Positions 6,910 through 15,875 of a DNA stretch of 34,576 bases are shown in pieces. Position 1 is the stretch's first letter. The number at the start of each line of letters is the position of its first letter. A model generated the notes under the pieces. It did not search any database. It was not told the origin of the DNA and saw nothing but the letters and a program-made list of their open reading frames with translations. The position numbers and the translations under genes are program-made. Source of the DNA: Chloroflexota bacterium (lineage in GTDB: Bacteria; Chloroflexota; UBA6077; FW602-bin22; CADDYW01); contig JAJPKB010000635.1 in the NCBI GenBank assembly GCA_021323915.1, positions 1 to 34,576 on the forward strand. Reading direction: 5' to 3'.

Positions 6910-9630
6910 TCAATTCTCGTCGCTCGGCGGGGTCAGGACGCTCGTGTGCCCGTTCGCGTGACCGTTGGTGCGTTCCAGGGAGCCGCGAAGAACCGCGACC
7001 GCGGCCACCCGATCGCCCTTGTCCAGGTTCATCAAGATCACGCCCTGACCCGCGCGTCCGACCTTCGAGATGCCCTCGACCGGCGTTCGGAGGACCAGCC
7101 CGTCGGCCGAGATGACCATGACCTCGTCGCTCAGCCGAACCACCCGCGCCGTCGTGACCGGACCGTTCTTCGGCGCCAGGGTCACCGCGCGCACGCCGCT
7201 GCCGCCCCGCCCGTGGGTCGAAAACTCGACCAGATCGGTGCGTTTGGCGTATCCCCGTTCGTTCACGACGAGCAGCTCGGCGCCCGGCTCGACGACGTCC
7301 GCCGCGACGACCTGATCGCCGGGGACGATCCGCATCCCGCGCATGCCACCGCTGGCCCGGCTGGTGGCCCGCACGTCCTGTTCGTTGAAACGGATCGCCT
7401 GGCCCTGCTTGCTCACCAGCAGCACGTCCTGTTTGCCGCTCGTCCGACGGACCGCGACGAGCTCATCGCCATCGTCGAGCAGCATGGCGATCAGGCCATT
7501 CGAGCGAACCGCGGCGAACTCCTTGAGCTGGACGCGCTTGACGTCGCCCTTCCGGGTCACCAGCACGAAGAAGCCGCCCCGGGCGAAATCGGAGACCGGC
7601 AGCGCCGCGGTGACCGTCTCCTCGGGCGAGACCTTGATGAAGTTGATCAGCGGCATCCCGCGGGCCGAGCGACCGGCGTCCGGCAGCTCGTGGGCCTTGG
7701 TCTGGAAGACCCGCCCGCGGTTGGTGAAGAACAGCACGTCGTGATGGGTGCTGGTGACCAGCAGGTGCTGGACGCCGTCGTCTTCCTTCGTCACCGTCGA
7801 CATCGAGCCCTTGGCGCCGCGGCCGTGCGGACGGTAGGTGTCGCTCGGCAGGCGCTTGACGTAGTCGCGGCGGGTGACGATGATGACGACCTCTTGCTCG
7901 GGGATCAGATCGTCGAGGGTCAGATCGACCGCTTCCTTGACCGAGATCTGGGTACGGCGGGCGTCGCCGTACCTGGTCTTGAGGTCGACCAGGTCCTCGC
8001 GAACCAGGCGCAGAATCTTCAGCGGATTCGCGAGCAAGTTTTCCAGCTTGCCGATCAGCGTCTGAACGTCCTTGAGCTCCTGGAGGATCTTCTGACGCTC
8101 GAGGGCGGCGAGCCGGCGGAGCTGCATGTCCAGGATCGCCTGGGACTGGACGTCGGTGAGCTTGAACCGCGCGATCAGGCTCGCCCGGGCCGTCTCGGCG
8201 TCCGCCGCCTGACGAATCGTCTGGATGACGGCGTCGAGGTTGTCCAGCGCGATCTTCAAGCCTTCGAGGATGTGGGCGCGCTGGCGGGCCTTTTCCAGCT
8301 CGAACTCGGTGCGTCGGGTGAGCACGGTCTTGCGGTAGTTCAAATACTGCAGAAGCGCCATCTTCAGGGTCAGCGTCCGTGGCTGGCCGTCGACCAGCGC
8401 CAGCATGTTGACCGAGAACGAGCTGCGCATCGCGGTGTGCTTGCTGAGGATATTGATGATCTGCTGGGGGATGGCGTCGCGCTTCAGCTCGATCACGACG
8501 CGCATGCCCTCGCGGTCGGATTCGTCGCGCAGGTCGCTGATCCCGTCGATGCCCGGAATCTTGCGCTCTTTGGCCAGCTCGGCGATGCGCTCGATCAGAC
8601 TGGCCTTGTTCACCTGGTAGGGCAGCTCGCGGATGATGATCTGGTATCGTCCGTTCCGGACCTCGTCGATCTCGACGCGCGAGCCGACGACGATCCGGCC
8701 GTGGCCGGTGGTGTACGCCTGCTTGATTCCCTCGATGCCGTGGATGATGCCGCCGGTCGGGAAGTCGGGCCCGCGCACGAGCTCCATGAGCTTGTCGGGC
8801 GTGATGTCGATCATCCCGTTTACGTATTCGAGGAGGGCGTGCGCCAAATCAGACGGGACGCCCGGCTGCTGGACGGGCGTCCGGACCAGGTTCTTCGCCT
8901 CGGCGCGGATCTGCGCCTGGAGGGCGCGCGGCAGCTTCTCAAAGCTGGCGATCAGCGTTGCCTCGTCGACGGTCAGGCCCATCACCCGCGACCAGACCAG
9001 ATCGAACGGGATGCCCTTGCTGATGCAGGCGTCGTAGTGGTCGATGATGTAGATTGCCGCGTCGCAGATCTCGCTGAGGTTGTGGGGAGGGATGTTCGTC
9101 GCCATGCCGACGGCGATGCCCGCCGAGCCGTTCACCAGCAGGTTCGGCAGCTTGCCGGGCAAGACCTTCGGCTGCTTGAGCGTCTCGTCGAAATTCGGCT
9201 CGAAGTCGACGGTGTTCTTGTCGATGTCGACCAGCAGCTCCTCGGCGAGCTGGGTCAGGCGGGCCTCGGTGTAGCGCATAGCGGCCGGGGGATCGCCGTC
9301 CACGCTGCCGAAGTTTCCTTGCCCATCCACCAGCGGGTAGCGCATGGAAAAGTCCTGGGCCAGGCGGACCATCGTGTCGTAGACCGGGGCGTCGCCGTGC
9401 GGGTGGTAGCGGCCCATGGTGTCGCCGACGATGCGGGCGCTTTTCTTGTACGCGGCGTTGTGGCGGACGCCGAGCTCGTCCATCGTGTAGAGGATCCGCC
9501 GCTGAACCGGCTTGAGCCCGTCGCGCACGTCGGGGAGGGCGCGCGCGGTGATGACGCTCATCGCGTAGTCGAGGTACGCGCCGCGCATCTCCTCTTCGAT
9601 TTTCACCAGCCGCACGTTTCCGATGTCCAC
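6910..9630 (-). CDS. gyrA: DNA gyrase subunit A
   Basis: The breakage-reunion subunit of DNA gyrase. The catalytic Tyr is Tyr120 in [10 protein letters not shown]. The quinolone region reads [13 protein letters not shown], with Ala81 at the E. coli Ser83 position and Asp85 at Asp87. After [10 protein letters not shown] there is about 70 residues of extra sequence ([14 protein letters not shown] to [10 protein letters not shown]) before [20 protein letters not shown], where E. coli has a short turn. The C-terminal domain carries a GyrA-box-like HGRGAKG in place of QRRGGKG and six repeated blade-like segments, supporting GyrA over ParC. 906 residues; the tail after the last blade is short and polar ([10 protein letters not shown]). 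It ends in TGA, so TGA is a normal stop in this genome. gyrB is not in the window. Confidence 0.93.
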   Translation of the reverse strand: MDIGNVRLVKIEEEMRGAYLDYAMSVITARALPDVRDGLKPVQRRILYTMDELGVRHNAAYKKSARIVGDTMGRYHPHGDAPVYDTMVRLAQDFSMRYPLVDGQGNFGSVDGDPPAAMRYTEARLTQLAEELLVDIDKNTVDFEPNFDETLKQPKVLPGKLPNLLVNGSAGIAVGMATNIPPHNLSEICDAAIYIIDHYDACISKGIPFDLVWSRVMGLTVDEATLIASFEKLPRALQAQIRAEAKNLVRTPVQQPGVPSDLAHALLEYVNGMIDITPDKLMELVRGPDFPTGGIIHGIEGIKQAYTTGHGRIVVGSRVEIDEVRNGRYQIIIRELPYQVNKASLIERIAELAKERKIPGIDGISDLRDESDREGMRVVIELKRDAIPQQIINILSKHTAMRSSFSVNMLALVDGQPRTLTLKMALLQYLNYRKTVLTRRTEFELEKARQRAHILEGLKIALDNLDAVIQTIRQAADAETARASLIARFKLTDVQSQAILDMQLRRLAALERQKILQELKDVQTLIGKLENLLANPLKILRLVREDLVDLKTRYGDARRTQISVKEAVDLTLDDLIPEQEVVIIVTRRDYVKRLPSDTYRPHGRGAKGSMSTVTKEDDGVQHLLVTSTHHDVLFFTNRGRVFQTKAHELPDAGRSARGMPLINFIKVSPEETVTAALPVSDFARGGFFVLVTRKGDVKRVQLKEFAAVRSNGLIAMLLDDGDELVAVRRTSGKQDVLLVSKQGQAIRFNEQDVRATSRASGGMRGMRIVPGDQVVAADVVEPGAELLVVNERGYAKRTDLVEFSTHGRGGSGVRAVTLAPKNGPVTTARVVRLSDEVMVISADGLVLRTPVEGISKVGRAGQGVILMNLDKGDRVAAVAVLRGSLERTNGHANGHTSVLTPPSDEN

Positions 9631-9866
9631 GCTTTGCCCCTTTTGCGAAGAATCCAGACGTCAGGAGTTAGCAGCAAGAAGAAGCAGCCACGAATGGAAG
9701 GCCTGCGTCGTGGCCGATCGTGTCTCAGTTCGCCATAAGAATAAGATTATGTGCTACTTTGGTAATTTTAGCGGATTTGGCGTCAGAATGCCATAACGAA
9801 GTGGTGAGAACGGAATGCCTCCAGGCCGCCCGACGCCTCGACACGTGACGTGAGCTCGATAAGCGC

Positions 9867-10376
9867 TCATGCACTGCCGGGTCTGCTCTTCGCCCGCACG
9901 ACCCAATCAGCAGCCCAACCGATTTGCTGACCCAGAATAAAGCTCAGTTGGGCCGCATGCTCCTGGGCGTGGCGCATGTTGTACAGCAGTAGCTCCAAGA
10001 AGCTGATCTCACCCCACGGGAACCGACAGCTTCGATCCGCCGTCTCATCGGTCAGGGCTTCAACCGTCGCTCGGCACTTCTGGCGACAATGCTCGTGAAA
10101 GGAGTGAAGCTCGTCCTTCGTATACGGCCGCTCGGGAAGCAGACCCGCTGGATCCAGCTCCTCGAGGCCGAATGGAGCGGGAGGGGTAAATCCCTCGGCC
10201 GAGCCGGACAGGTACAGATCGAGCCAGAAGAGCGTGTGGTAGGCGACGTACCAGAACTCCGGTTGCCGCGACCGATCGGCCCATAACGTGTCGGGACAGG
10301 CGAGCAAGACGTTGTCCAGCATATCGATCGCGGCCCCGAATTGCTGCCAAATGATCGTTCTCCAGGCGGCGTTCAT
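9867..10376 (-). CDS. DinB-family protein
   Basis: A ~169-residue four-helix protein resembling the DinB/YfiT superfamily. The likely metal-binding histidines are in AYHTLFWLDLY and in the pair MRHAQEHAAQL (HxxxH). Members include thiol-dependent transferases (bacillithiol, mycothiol) and many proteins of unknown activity. The ORF track starts at an ATG at 10382, but the GAGG ribosome site is better spaced (seven bases) for the ATG six bases further in, so 10376 is preferred. It lies 44 bases past the alpha/beta-hydrolase gene on the same strand and may be the last gene of the tyrS transcript. The 236 bases between it and gyrA hold no gene that I can see. Confidence 0.7.
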   Translation of the reverse strand: MNAAWRTIIWQQFGAAIDMLDNVLLACPDTLWADRSRQPEFWYVAYHTLFWLDLYLSGSAEGFTPPAPFGLEELDPAGLLPERPYTKDELHSFHEHCRQKCRATVEALTDETADRSCRFPWGEISFLELLLYNMRHAQEHAAQLSFILGQQIGWAADWVVRAKSRPGSA

Positions 10377-10426
10377 TAGCATACCTCAGGAGTATCGCTT
10401 CGTTGGCACGAACATTTCGGGATGCT

Positions 10427-11380
10427 TCAGGTGATCACATTTTGCGCCAGCTCGAGAAACTCCTCCGGGCGCTCGTCGTGGGGCAGCAGGCCGCAGCGGT
10501 CGAAGACCTTCAGGCGGGTCTGGGGGCGCGCCCGGATGAACAGGTTGGCATCGCTGACCGGCGTGACCTTCGCCTCGCGGCCCCAGACGATCTGAACCGG
10601 TTGCTCGAGCGCTGGATAGGTATCGCGAACGCTCTGGTTCAGGGCGCCGGCGATGAACCGGGCCGGGGCGAAGCGCGCGCCGTCTTGGTGCGTCGTGCGG
10701 TAATAGGCGTCGAGCAGCTTGTCGGTGACCTGCGACGGATCGGCGTAGGTCCGCTCGCCGAGAAAGTAGCGCAGGCTCGGGCGCGAGACGAGCAGGTTGA
10801 ACAGCGCGCTGCCGAGGATCGGCGTGCGCAGGATCGTCCCGATCTGTTGCTGCCGGGGATCGGGCGGATCGGCCAGGCGCTCGAGGCCGGTCGGGCAGAT
10901 CAACAGGAGACTGGTTACCCGCTCGGGCGCGCGCGCCGCGACCTCGACCGCGTAGGCCGCGCTGAGCGAGGTGGCGACAATCGCCGCCGGTTGCTGAACG
11001 ACATCGCGCAGGAAGTCGTCGATCAGGTCGACGTAGTCCGCCGCGGTGTAGGCCCGGCCGGGCCGATCCGACAGGCCGAAGCCGAGCAGGTCGACGGCGT
11101 AGACCCGGTGCGACTGGCTCAGCCCGGCGAACGGCTTGCGCATCTCGAAGCTGGACGCCGCCGCGTCGATTCCGTGGACGAGGAGGACCGGCGATCCTTC
11201 ACCCGTGACTTTGTAGAAGATGTTATAAACTTCGTGGTCGCGAATCCAGTGGTAGAAACGAGCGTTGCCGGGCAGGTCGCTCTCCAGGGGCCCGACCTGC
11301 CAGCTCAGCCAGGTATTCAGCGCCCCGAGGCCGGCCACCAGGCCCCCGGCCAGCGCCAGCGCTTTCGTCAATCGTCCCAT
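10427..11380 (-). CDS. Alpha/beta-hydrolase fold protein, altered triad
   Basis: A 317-residue alpha/beta-hydrolase with an N-terminal hydrophobic stretch (ALALAGGLVAGLGALNTWL) that could anchor it in the membrane or act as a signal. VLLVHGIDAAASSFEM (oxyanion HG) and YAVDLLGFGLSDRP are typical. The nucleophile elbow is ATSLSAA rather than GxSxG but keeps Ser. At the usual acid position WGxxD there is WGREA, and at the usual GH of the catalytic His there is CGLLPHDERPEEF, i.e. Leu for His. Two triad residues therefore seem changed, as in some cyanobacterial/plant-like relatives I recall. It may be non-catalytic or use other residues. The start is the ATG behind AGGAAGGA; the ORF-track start lies inside tyrS. 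It follows tyrS by 16 bases. Confidence 0.8.
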   Translation of the reverse strand: MGRLTKALALAGGLVAGLGALNTWLSWQVGPLESDLPGNARFYHWIRDHEVYNIFYKVTGEGSPVLLVHGIDAAASSFEMRKPFAGLSQSHRVYAVDLLGFGLSDRPGRAYTAADYVDLIDDFLRDVVQQPAAIVATSLSAAYAVEVAARAPERVTSLLLICPTGLERLADPPDPRQQQIGTILRTPILGSALFNLLVSRPSLRYFLGERTYADPSQVTDKLLDAYYRTTHQDGARFAPARFIAGALNQSVRDTYPALEQPVQIVWGREAKVTPVSDANLFIRARPQTRLKVFDRCGLLPHDERPEEFLELAQNVIT

Positions 11381-11396
11381 GCGTCCTTCCTGTTGA

Positions 11397-13355
11397 TTAC
11401 GGAGTGCCGACCGCCGAGGGCACGGCGATGCGCACGTACTGGCGGCGGCGGCCACGAACGACCATACCGGGCGAGACGGCGATCGTCGCCCGGGGATCGG
11501 AGACCTTCTCCCCGTCGATCGACACGCTGCCCTGTTCGACCAGTCGTCTCGCGTCGCTCTTGCTCGACGCCAGGCCCAGCGCGACCAGCAGATCGGCGAT
11601 CGACCAGTCGCCGGCTCGGGGAAGCGCGACCTCCGGAACCTCGGCGGGCACCTCGTGACGCTGAACCTCCCGGGCGAAGCGCTCCGCCGCCACGCGCGCC
11701 AGCTCGGGCGAATGGAACTGGCTGACGACGTCGAACGCCAGCCGCTTCTTCAGATCCATCGGGTTCACCGTGCCGAGGGCGATCCGCTCAACCATCACGC
11801 GAAGCTCGCTCTCCGGCACGTCGGTCAGCAGCTCGAAGTAGCGCACGATCAGATCGTCTTTGAGCGACATCACTTTGCCGTACATCTCGTACGGCGGCTC
11901 AGCGATGCCGATCACGTTGTGGTAGCTCTTGCTCATTTTACGCCCGTCGGTTCCTTCGAGCAGCGGCACGGTGATGACGAACTTTTCCCGGTTCTGCAGC
12001 ACCCGAACGAGGGTACGACCGACGAGCATGTTGAAGGTCTGATCGGTCCCGCCGATCTCGGCGTCGACCTCGAGCGCGACGCTGTCGTAGCCCTGGAGGA
12101 GCGGATACAGGAACTCGTGCAGGCCGATCGGCTTGTTCTCTTCGAGCCGACGCTGGAACATGTCGCGCTGGAGCATCTGCTGGGCGGTGAAGTTGGCGGC
12201 CAGCTCGATCATGTCGCGGGTGGTCATCTTGTCCCACCACTCGCCGTTGTAGCGGATTTCCACCGGATTTGTCGGCGACTTGACGTCGAGAATGCGCGAT
12301 GCCTGCTCGATGTAGCTAGCGGCGTTTTCGAGCACCTCGGCGTGGGTGAGCTGAACGCGCATGGCGCTCTTGTCGGTGGGGTCGCCGATGCGGCCGGTGA
12401 AGTCGCCGATCAGAAAGACAATCTTGTTTCCCAGGTCCTGGAGCTGGCGGAGCTTCCGCAGGGCGACGGCGTGGCCCAGGTGGATGACCGGGCTGGTCGG
12501 ATCGACGCCCAGGTAGATGCGGATCGGCTGGCTGGCTCGCAGGCGGCGCTCCAGCTCCTCGCGCCCGACGATCTCGACGATGCCCCGTTCGAGGACGCGC
12601 TCGACAGGATCGGGCCCGCTGCGGACCGGCACCGGCAGGTCGACGACCGGATTATTCTTATCGACGAATGCCGTCCAGACCTTCGCGCCGAGGAGGGATT
12701 CGAGCGCGCGAGAAAGCTCGGCCGCCGCCTGGCGCACCGCGTCGTCGGTGAGGCCGACGAATCCGTCGATCGGGAAAAAGACGCCGCGGCTGGCGCCAGT
12801 CACTTTACCGCGCTCGCCCAGGCGCCAGACCCAGCGCCGGGTGCGCACGGCCTGCTCGTCGGCAAAGACGATCTCACCCGGCGGCACCGGCTCGCTCTCC
12901 GACTGCCCGAGGGGCGTGAAGCGATCGCCCTCCCGACTCTCCCGCACCCAGAAATCACCGCTCAGTCGATCGAGGTCGTGAGCGCCGACCGGCACCAGGA
13001 ATCCCAGACTCGCGGCGTTGGCGAGATCGACGGCCGGATTGATCCGGGGCGCTCCTTCGCCTTCGATCGCCCGCCGGGCAAGGGCCGCGATCGAGGGAGG
13101 GAACTCGACCGGGTTGATTCCGGCCCGACGAAACGCGTCGAGCCATGCCTTGATCCGCGGATTCGCGTCGAGCGGCTGGCCGTCGACCGTCTGGCGAAGC
13201 GCGCTGGCGGCGCGAGCGAGGAGTTCCTCGGCCTCCGGCGCCGGCCCGGCGTTGTCGAGGCCGGTGGCGACGACCACGCCCACGCAGTAACTCGGGAAGG
13301 ACGCGAGCACCTCGGGCGCGATTCCAAAGCGCATTGGCCTGCTGGCATCAGCCAT
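11397..13355 (-). CDS. tyrS: Tyrosyl-tRNA synthetase with N-terminal B3/4 domain
   Basis: Charges tRNA(Tyr) with tyrosine. The 652-residue protein is ~240 longer than a usual bacterial TyrRS. Residues ~1-225 form a B3/4 domain, as in free-standing B3/4 proteins and the editing module of PheRS beta: GVVVATGLDN, IKAWLDAFRRAGINPVEFPPSI, RINPAVDLANAASLGFLVPVGAHDLD, GEIVFAD and RGVFFPIDGF. The TyrRS core (about 235-560) has the class I motifs HLGH (~291) and KMSKS (~470) plus GGTDQTFN. An S4 RNA-binding domain ends the chain (SIADLLVALGLASSKSDARRLV). The frame is unbroken across the join, and no internal start with a ribosome site was found. AGGAGG precedes the ATG at 13355. A Tyr T-box lies upstream; the alpha/beta-hydrolase gene follows. 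Confidence 0.92.
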   Translation of the reverse strand: MADASRPMRFGIAPEVLASFPSYCVGVVVATGLDNAGPAPEAEELLARAASALRQTVDGQPLDANPRIKAWLDAFRRAGINPVEFPPSIAALARRAIEGEGAPRINPAVDLANAASLGFLVPVGAHDLDRLSGDFWVRESREGDRFTPLGQSESEPVPPGEIVFADEQAVRTRRWVWRLGERGKVTGASRGVFFPIDGFVGLTDDAVRQAAAELSRALESLLGAKVWTAFVDKNNPVVDLPVPVRSGPDPVERVLERGIVEIVGREELERRLRASQPIRIYLGVDPTSPVIHLGHAVALRKLRQLQDLGNKIVFLIGDFTGRIGDPTDKSAMRVQLTHAEVLENAASYIEQASRILDVKSPTNPVEIRYNGEWWDKMTTRDMIELAANFTAQQMLQRDMFQRRLEENKPIGLHEFLYPLLQGYDSVALEVDAEIGGTDQTFNMLVGRTLVRVLQNREKFVITVPLLEGTDGRKMSKSYHNVIGIAEPPYEMYGKVMSLKDDLIVRYFELLTDVPESELRVMVERIALGTVNPMDLKKRLAFDVVSQFHSPELARVAAERFAREVQRHEVPAEVPEVALPRAGDWSIADLLVALGLASSKSDARRLVEQGSVSIDGEKVSDPRATIAVSPGMVVRGRRRQYVRIAVPSAVGTP

Positions 13356-13390
13356 TCATGCACCTCCTGTCGGATTCCTGCGTGACAACG

Positions 13391-13420
13391 AAAAAACCTC
13401 TCGCCCACACGGGCGAGAGG
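13391..13420 (-). terminator. T-box attenuator terminator of tyrS
   Basis: Ten-base perfect stem CCTCTCGCCC / GGGCGAGAGG with a four-base loop, followed on the minus strand by TTTTTT. It competes with the antiterminator that contains the T-box sequence just upstream. Confidence 0.93.
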
Positions 13421-13672
13421 CTCGATAGCCTTCGCGGTACCACCGCGTTTTGTCGGCCACGGAACGCGGCCAACCTCGAAGCGCGGTAACGGGCGCGAAC
13501 CGGCGCACGCCTACTAGCTTGACGACCTCACCGTGGAGCGAAGTGGCACGATCGAGCGTTCGGGCGGCGACTCCGGAGGGTAATCACGACGTCGTTCACC
13601 GCGGGTCTCACACCAGCCGCCCGCTCTCTGAAGAGAACCTCGACGCCGCGCGTGTCTCCATCATCGTCTTTC
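13391..13672 (-). promoter_or_regulatory. T-box leader of tyrS (Tyr specifier UAC)
   Basis: The transcript upstream of tyrS has the marks of a transcriptional T-box. Stem I contains AGAGAGCGGGCGGCTGGTG; a candidate specifier TAC (13582-13580) lies in a loop followed by CCTCCGGAGTCGCC; the antiterminator contains GGTGGTACCGCG (13448-13433); and a terminator with a U run follows at once. Uncharged tRNA(Tyr) should pair with the UAC specifier and the T-box bulge and allow read-through into tyrS. The codon after which purine is usual is followed here by C, so the specifier assignment leans partly on the downstream gene. The 5' end is set from the -10 box at 13679-13684. Confidence 0.92.
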
Positions 13673-13678
13673 ACGCAT

Positions 13679-13687
13679 ATTGTAGCA
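13679..13687 (-). promoter_or_regulatory. Extended -10 promoter of tyrS leader
   Basis: Minus-strand TGCTACAAT is a TGn-extended -10 box (TACAAT). No good -35 is seen at the usual distance. It places the transcript start just before the T-box stem I. Confidence 0.55.
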
Positions 13688-13820
13688 CGCGGAGACGCGA
13701 CGACGGGAACCCGGGCAAGGCCCCGACCACGGTCAGCGCCGGGCCGAACGGAAACGGGCGACACTCCGACGAGGCACGGTCGCGGAGCGGGCTCTCGCGC
13801 GGCGTTCCCAGGCGAGCATT

Positions 13821-13826
13821 TATAAT
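13821..13826 (+). promoter_or_regulatory. -10 box of ABC exporter genes, near-leaderless
   Basis: A consensus TATAAT lies seven bases before the ATG at 13834, so the transcript would begin at or next to the start codon. No -35 consensus is seen 17 bases upstream. Confidence 0.5.
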
Positions 13827-13833
13827 GGAGGAA

Positions 13834-14829
13834 ATGATTACAGCACGTTGCTTGACCCGTCGATTCCGGAACGTCGTGGCCGTCGACCGGCTTTCGCTGA
13901 GGGTGCCAGATGGCGCGATCCTGGCGCTGCTGGGGCCAAACGGCGCGGGCAAGACCACGACGGTCCGCATGCTGGCAGGCCTGCTCGCCCCGAGCGACGG
14001 CGAGGCCACCGTCGCCGGTCGCGACGTTCGGACCGACCCGGCCGGCGTTCGCGCCCGGGTTGGGCTGGTCACCGACACGCCCGGCCTGTACGAGCAGATG
14101 ACGCTACCGGCGTACCTCGACTTCTTCGGCGCCCTGTATGGAATGCCGGTTGCCGGGCGCGCTCGGCGGATCGACGAGCTGATCTCGTTCTTCGATCTGT
14201 CCGAGCACCGCTCCGAACGGATGACTGGCTTCTCCAAGGGCATGAAGCAGAAAGTGGCGCTCGCGCGTGCGCTGCTGCACGAGCCATCGGCGCTCTTCCT
14301 CGACGAGCCGACCGCCGGCCTGGATCCGCTCGGCGCGAAGGCGGTGCGCGATCTCATCGTCGGGTTGAAGCAGGCGAACCGCAGCATCATCCTCTGTACC
14401 CACGACCTGGACGAGGCCGAGCGGCTCGCCGACGAGATCGCGATCCTCCGACACGGTCGGATCGTCGCGTCCGATGCTCCGGGCGCGCTGCGAGCGCGCG
14501 CCTCCCTCGATACGGTCGTGAGTGTCGAGCTGGCCGAGCCATGTCCGAACGCGCTGGCCGCGGTGGCCGGGCTGGACGGGGTGGAAGATACGACGATGTT
14601 AGCGGACTCGCCCCTGGTAGCGGGCGGCGTCTTGAGGTATCGCACGCGCCGGACGCCCGAGGTCAACCCCGCGGTGATCGCCGCCCTGGTCGGAGCGGGA
14701 GCACGGATCGTCAACGTCGTCTCGGAGAACCGGTCGCTCGAGGACGTGTACGCGATGGCGCTGAGCGACCCGGGGACGTCCGGATCATCCCAAGATGGGG
14801 CCATTACGTCGAATGGTGAGGTCAGGTGA
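13834..14829 (+). CDS. ABC transporter ATP-binding protein
   Basis: A 331-residue ATPase of an ABC-2 type exporter, resembling NatA/CcmA-like proteins. Visible are Walker A GPNGAGKTT, signature FSKGMKQK (LSGGQ position), Walker B ALFLDEPTAGLD and the switch His in LCTHDLDEAE. A ~90-residue C-terminal extension follows the nucleotide-binding domain, as is common in this group. The ORF track begins at 13450 inside the T-box region; the ATG at 13834 gives the normal family N-terminus MITARCLTRRF. A GGAGG two bases before that ATG is too close for a normal Shine-Dalgarno, while TATAAT seven bases before it suggests a leaderless message. The stop overlaps the permease start by four bases (GTGA). 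Confidence 0.9.
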   Translation: MITARCLTRRFRNVVAVDRLSLRVPDGAILALLGPNGAGKTTTVRMLAGLLAPSDGEATVAGRDVRTDPAGVRARVGLVTDTPGLYEQMTLPAYLDFFGALYGMPVAGRARRIDELISFFDLSEHRSERMTGFSKGMKQKVALARALLHEPSALFLDEPTAGLDPLGAKAVRDLIVGLKQANRSIILCTHDLDEAERLADEIAILRHGRIVASDAPGALRARASLDTVVSVELAEPCPNALAAVAGLDGVEDTTMLADSPLVAGGVLRYRTRRTPEVNPAVIAALVGAGARIVNVVSENRSLEDVYAMALSDPGTSGSSQDGAITSNGEVR

Positions 14830-15635
14830 GGATCAACGCCAGTGCGCCGTTCGGATCGACGGACCGAGCGTCGGCGCGGCCGACGTCCCTCCAGCCGCCG
14901 GGCGAGCTCAGGTCGACGCTTTTGATCGCGCGGCGAGGAGCGATGGAAGCCTTGCGCGACCGAATGACGGTGCTTATGAGCATCCTGTTCAGCGTGATAA
15001 TTCCGCTCTTCATGGCGCTGGCGATGACTCCGGCGACCTTCAGCCTGGTCAGGGGGCCCTTCGCCAGTGACGGTCGAGTCTCGACGCTGGCGATCTATCT
15101 CCTGATCGTCGGGTTGTTGCCGTCGGCCTCGGCGGTTGGCATCGCGTCCGGCCAGTTCGCGGGCGAGCGGGAGCAGGGAAATCTCCAGCCCTTACTCGTC
15201 TCACCCGCGTCGAACGCGGCGATTTTCGGCGGCAAAGTCCTCGGCGCGATGATACCGGCGATGCTATTCGCGGCGATCGCCGAGGTGGCCTACCTGGGCG
15301 GGGTGGTGTTGGCGTTCGGGTTCGGTACCCTTCACCAGGTGCCGGCCGCCATGGCGCTGGCAATGGTGGGACTCGTACCGGGGGTAACGCTGTTCGCGGC
15401 GACGGTAGCCAGCCTGATCTCCTCGCGGGTACGCACCTACAACGCCGCCCAGCAGATCGGCAGCTTCGTGCTGCTGCCGCTGTGGGGAGGACTGTTCTTC
15501 GTCGTCAACCGGCTGATGGCTCGGGGAGTCTGGGTGCTCCTGGCGGCAGTGGTCGCTCTGCTTCTGGTCGACCTGATTCTGGCTCGGTTTGCCGCCCTGA
15601 CCTGGCGGCGAGAGGAGGTCCTCGCGCAGCGGTAG
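14826..15635 (+). CDS. ABC-2 type transporter permease
   Basis: A 269-residue membrane protein, partner of the preceding ATPase. After a ~40-residue cytoplasmic start come six likely membrane segments: ILFSVIIPLFMALAM, LAIYLLIVGLLPSASAVGI, a pair around VLGAMIPAMLFAAIAEVAYLGGVVLAF, AMALAMVGLVPGVTLFAATVASLI, and a C-terminal pair including VWVLLAAVVALLLVDLIL. The loop ageREQGNLQPLLVSPAS is the hallmark coupling motif of ABC-2 permeases (ER..GTLE.LL.SP). The start is a GTG overlapping the ATPase stop. Substrate unknown; NatB-like sodium export or multidrug/lipid export are possibilities. Confidence 0.88.
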   Translation: MRINASAPFGSTDRASARPTSLQPPGELRSTLLIARRGAMEALRDRMTVLMSILFSVIIPLFMALAMTPATFSLVRGPFASDGRVSTLAIYLLIVGLLPSASAVGIASGQFAGEREQGNLQPLLVSPASNAAIFGGKVLGAMIPAMLFAAIAEVAYLGGVVLAFGFGTLHQVPAAMALAMVGLVPGVTLFAATVASLISSRVRTYNAAQQIGSFVLLPLWGGLFFVVNRLMARGVWVLLAAVVALLLVDLILARFAALTWRREEVLAQR

Positions 15636-15666
15636 CCGTCGCGTATTGAATGGTGCGCGGGACGAT

Positions 15667-15833
15667 CATCGCGAAGGCGTGAAGGCGGCGAGGCGAGAAT
15701 CGAGAATGCAGAATCTAGAATTGAGAAGGTCTACGACGACGGGCCGTTTACCATTTCTATTTTCGCTCCCAGATTCGATATGGGAGCTTCTCTGATCCAT
15801 CGTTCACTTCGCGTCCTTGGCGCCTTCGCGGTG
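15667..15833. repeat. Intergenic inverted-repeat element
   Basis: The 240-base gap between two convergent genes holds imperfect terminal inverted repeats: CATCGCGAAGGCGTGAAGGC (15667 on) matches the complement of the right arm GCGTCCTTGGCGCCTTCGCGGTG (15811-15833). The core has AT-richer, tandem-like text (GAGAATCGAGAATGCAGAAT) and a hairpin GCTCCCA-N9-TGGGAGC (15765-15787) that may serve as terminator. No coding frame is seen. It may be a remnant of a small non-autonomous element; this is a weak call. Confidence 0.4.
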
Positions 15834-15875
15834 TCGGTCGTCCGTTACTGATCGGTCAGGATGTCCGTCGATTTC

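Noticed and set aside
6946-9738. 930-codon plus-strand ORF opposite gyrA
   Set aside because: A shadow of gyrA caused by high GC; the gyrA frame has full family motifs and this one has none.
13450-13833. Upstream extension of the ABC ATPase ORF
   Set aside because: It runs through the tyrS T-box (antisense) and lacks family similarity before MITARCLTRRF.
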